Shown here in pieces: positions 22,304-23,109 of a stretch of 23,109 nucleotides of DNA; position 1 is the stretch's first letter, and every line of letters starts with the position of its first letter. The stretch comes from SIG607 sp045601805. GTDB taxonomy: Bacteria; Bacillota; Clostridia; Oscillospirales; Acutalibacteraceae. The stretch lies in the NCBI GenBank assembly GCA_045601805.1, contig JAZSAJ010000041.1:1-23109 (forward strand), written 5' to 3'. The translations under genes and the position numbers were made by a program. The notes under the pieces are model-generated. The model saw only the letters and a program-made list of their open reading frames with translations, did no database searches and was not told the DNA's origin.

Positions 22304-22729
22304 ATGTCTACATTTATGGCAAAACCTGCTGAAATTCAGCGCAAATGGTATATTGTAGATGCTGCAGGAAAGCCCCTTGGCCGTACTGCCGTTAAGGTTG
22401 CCGATTTGCTTCGCGGCAAAGGCAAACCGTCTTTCACACCTAATGTTGACTGCGGCGATTTCGTAATTGTTATTAATGCTGAAAAAGCTGTTCTTACTGG
22501 TAACAAATTAAACGATAAATACTACCGTCGTCACACAGGTTACATCGGTCATTTAAAGGAAGTTAAATACTCTACTTTAATGGCTACCCGTCCCGAGCTT
22601 GCTATGGAACTTGCTGTTAAAGGCATGGTTCCCGATACCACTATCGGCCGCAAAGCTCTTACACGTCTTCACGTTTACAAGGGCGACCAATACGCTCAGG
22701 TTGCTCAAAAACCGGAAGTTGTAGAATAA
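22304..22729 (+). CDS. rplM: 50S ribosomal protein L13
   Basis: Early-assembling large-subunit protein. The 141-residue product shows the family landmarks RKWYIVDAAGKPLGRTA near the start, LRGKGKPSFTPNVDCGDFVIVINA, YYRRHTGYIG and MVPDTTIGRKALTRLHVYKG. The length is normal. The ATG at 22304 follows GGAGGT. rpsI starts 18 bases after its stop, the conserved rplM-rpsI pair. Confidence 0.98.
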   Translation: MSTFMAKPAEIQRKWYIVDAAGKPLGRTAVKVADLLRGKGKPSFTPNVDCGDFVIVINAEKAVLTGNKLNDKYYRRHTGYIGHLKEVKYSTLMATRPELAMELAVKGMVPDTTIGRKALTRLHVYKGDQYAQVAQKPEVVE

Positions 22730-22747
22730 TAGAAGGGAGCAGAAATA

Positions 22748-23109
22748 ATGTTTGAAGGAAAACCATATTTTTACGGTACCGGCAGAAGAAAAAGTTCTGT
22801 AGCCCGCGTTCGCATTTACAACGGCACCGGTAAAATTACAATTAATGACAGAGATATTGATGATTATTTTGGTCTTGAAACCTTAAAACTTATCGTTCGT
22901 CAGCCGCTTTCATTAACCGGCACAACCGATAAGTTTGATGTTGTTTGCCGTGTTGCAGGCGGCGGTGTTACAGGCCAAGCAGGTGCAATTCGCCACGGTA
23001 TTTCCCGTGCGTTGCTCCAGGCAGACGAAGAATTGCGTGCCGAACTCAAAAAAGCCGGCTTCTTAACACGCGACCCCCGTATGAAAGAAAGAAAGAAATA
23101 CGGTCTCAA
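22748..23109 (+). CDS. rpsI: 30S ribosomal protein S9, cut by the window edge
   Basis: Small-subunit protein whose C-terminal tail reaches the P-site tRNA. 120 complete codons are present, starting at the ATG at 22748 behind AAGGGAG. Landmarks are YGTGRRKSSVARVRI at the start, VCRVAGGGVTGQAGAIRHGI in the middle and LTRDPRMKERKKYG near the end. Only the last ten or so residues (the basic tail) lie beyond the window. Co-transcribed with rplM. Confidence 0.97.
   Translation, partial: MFEGKPYFYGTGRRKSSVARVRIYNGTGKITINDRDIDDYFGLETLKLIVRQPLSLTGTTDKFDVVCRVAGGGVTGQAGAIRHGISRALLQADEELRAELKKAGFLTRDPRMKERKKYGL

Noticed and set aside
22900..23109. Minus-strand open frame at the right edge
   Set aside because: Antisense to rpsI, whose protein is fully recognisable in the other direction.

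Overview
The window looks like chromosome from a low-GC, strictly anaerobic Bacillota (class Clostridia, probably an Oscillospirales/Ruminococcus-like gut bacterium). The pointers are the hrcA-grpE-dnaK-dnaJ gene order with a perfect CIRCE operator, a DnaK of Gram-positive length, a BspA-type leucine-rich-repeat surface protein ending in a type I dockerin, an oxygen-sensitive class III ribonucleotide reductase (nrdD-nrdG), and strong AGGAGG-type ribosome binding sites. The taxonomic placement is inference from gene content. I see no rRNA, tRNA, CRISPR array or transposase gene, and no gene-free stretch longer than about 285 bases.

Layout. At 1-228 (+) lies the 3' end of an ABC-transporter ATPase gene, cut by the window edge. 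It converges on a large minus-strand gene (266-2956) for a secreted LRR-dockerin protein, with a perfect bidirectional terminator between them. From 3095 to 8470, all on the minus strand, is the heat-shock operon hrcA-grpE-dnaK-dnaJ, followed by a tightly coupled unknown membrane-protein gene. Its control region (8499-8598) carries a consensus sigma-A promoter, a perfect CIRCE (HrcA operator) and a perfect match to the CtsR operator consensus, so dual heat-shock control is predicted. Directly upstream sits a 179-base, almost fully self-complementary element (8616-8794) of unknown nature.

From 8808 to 11793 (-) is a three-gene carbohydrate ABC importer operon: lipoprotein binding protein, then two permeases, with no ATPase. 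Divergent from it is tyrS (+), then nrdD-nrdG (+) behind tandem NrdR boxes, then two adjacent paralogous GH2 beta-galactosidase-like genes (16134-22099, +) whose stop and start codons overlap, and finally rplM-rpsI (+), with rpsI cut by the right edge.

How the genes could fit together: the LRR-dockerin protein may act on the cell surface in substrate or scaffold binding, the importer would bring in an oligosaccharide using an ATPase encoded elsewhere, and the two cytoplasmic GH2 proteins (no signal peptides) would process it. The second GH2 keeps the classic LacZ active-site motifs. The first keeps both catalytic glutamates but has lost several surrounding motifs, suggesting a changed substrate. 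The most noteworthy points are the palindromic element at 8616-8794, the CIRCE plus CtsR arrangement, the diverged tandem GH2 pair with a shared charged helical insertion, the helically phased NrdR boxes, and two terminators that carry the gene's own stop codon in their loop.
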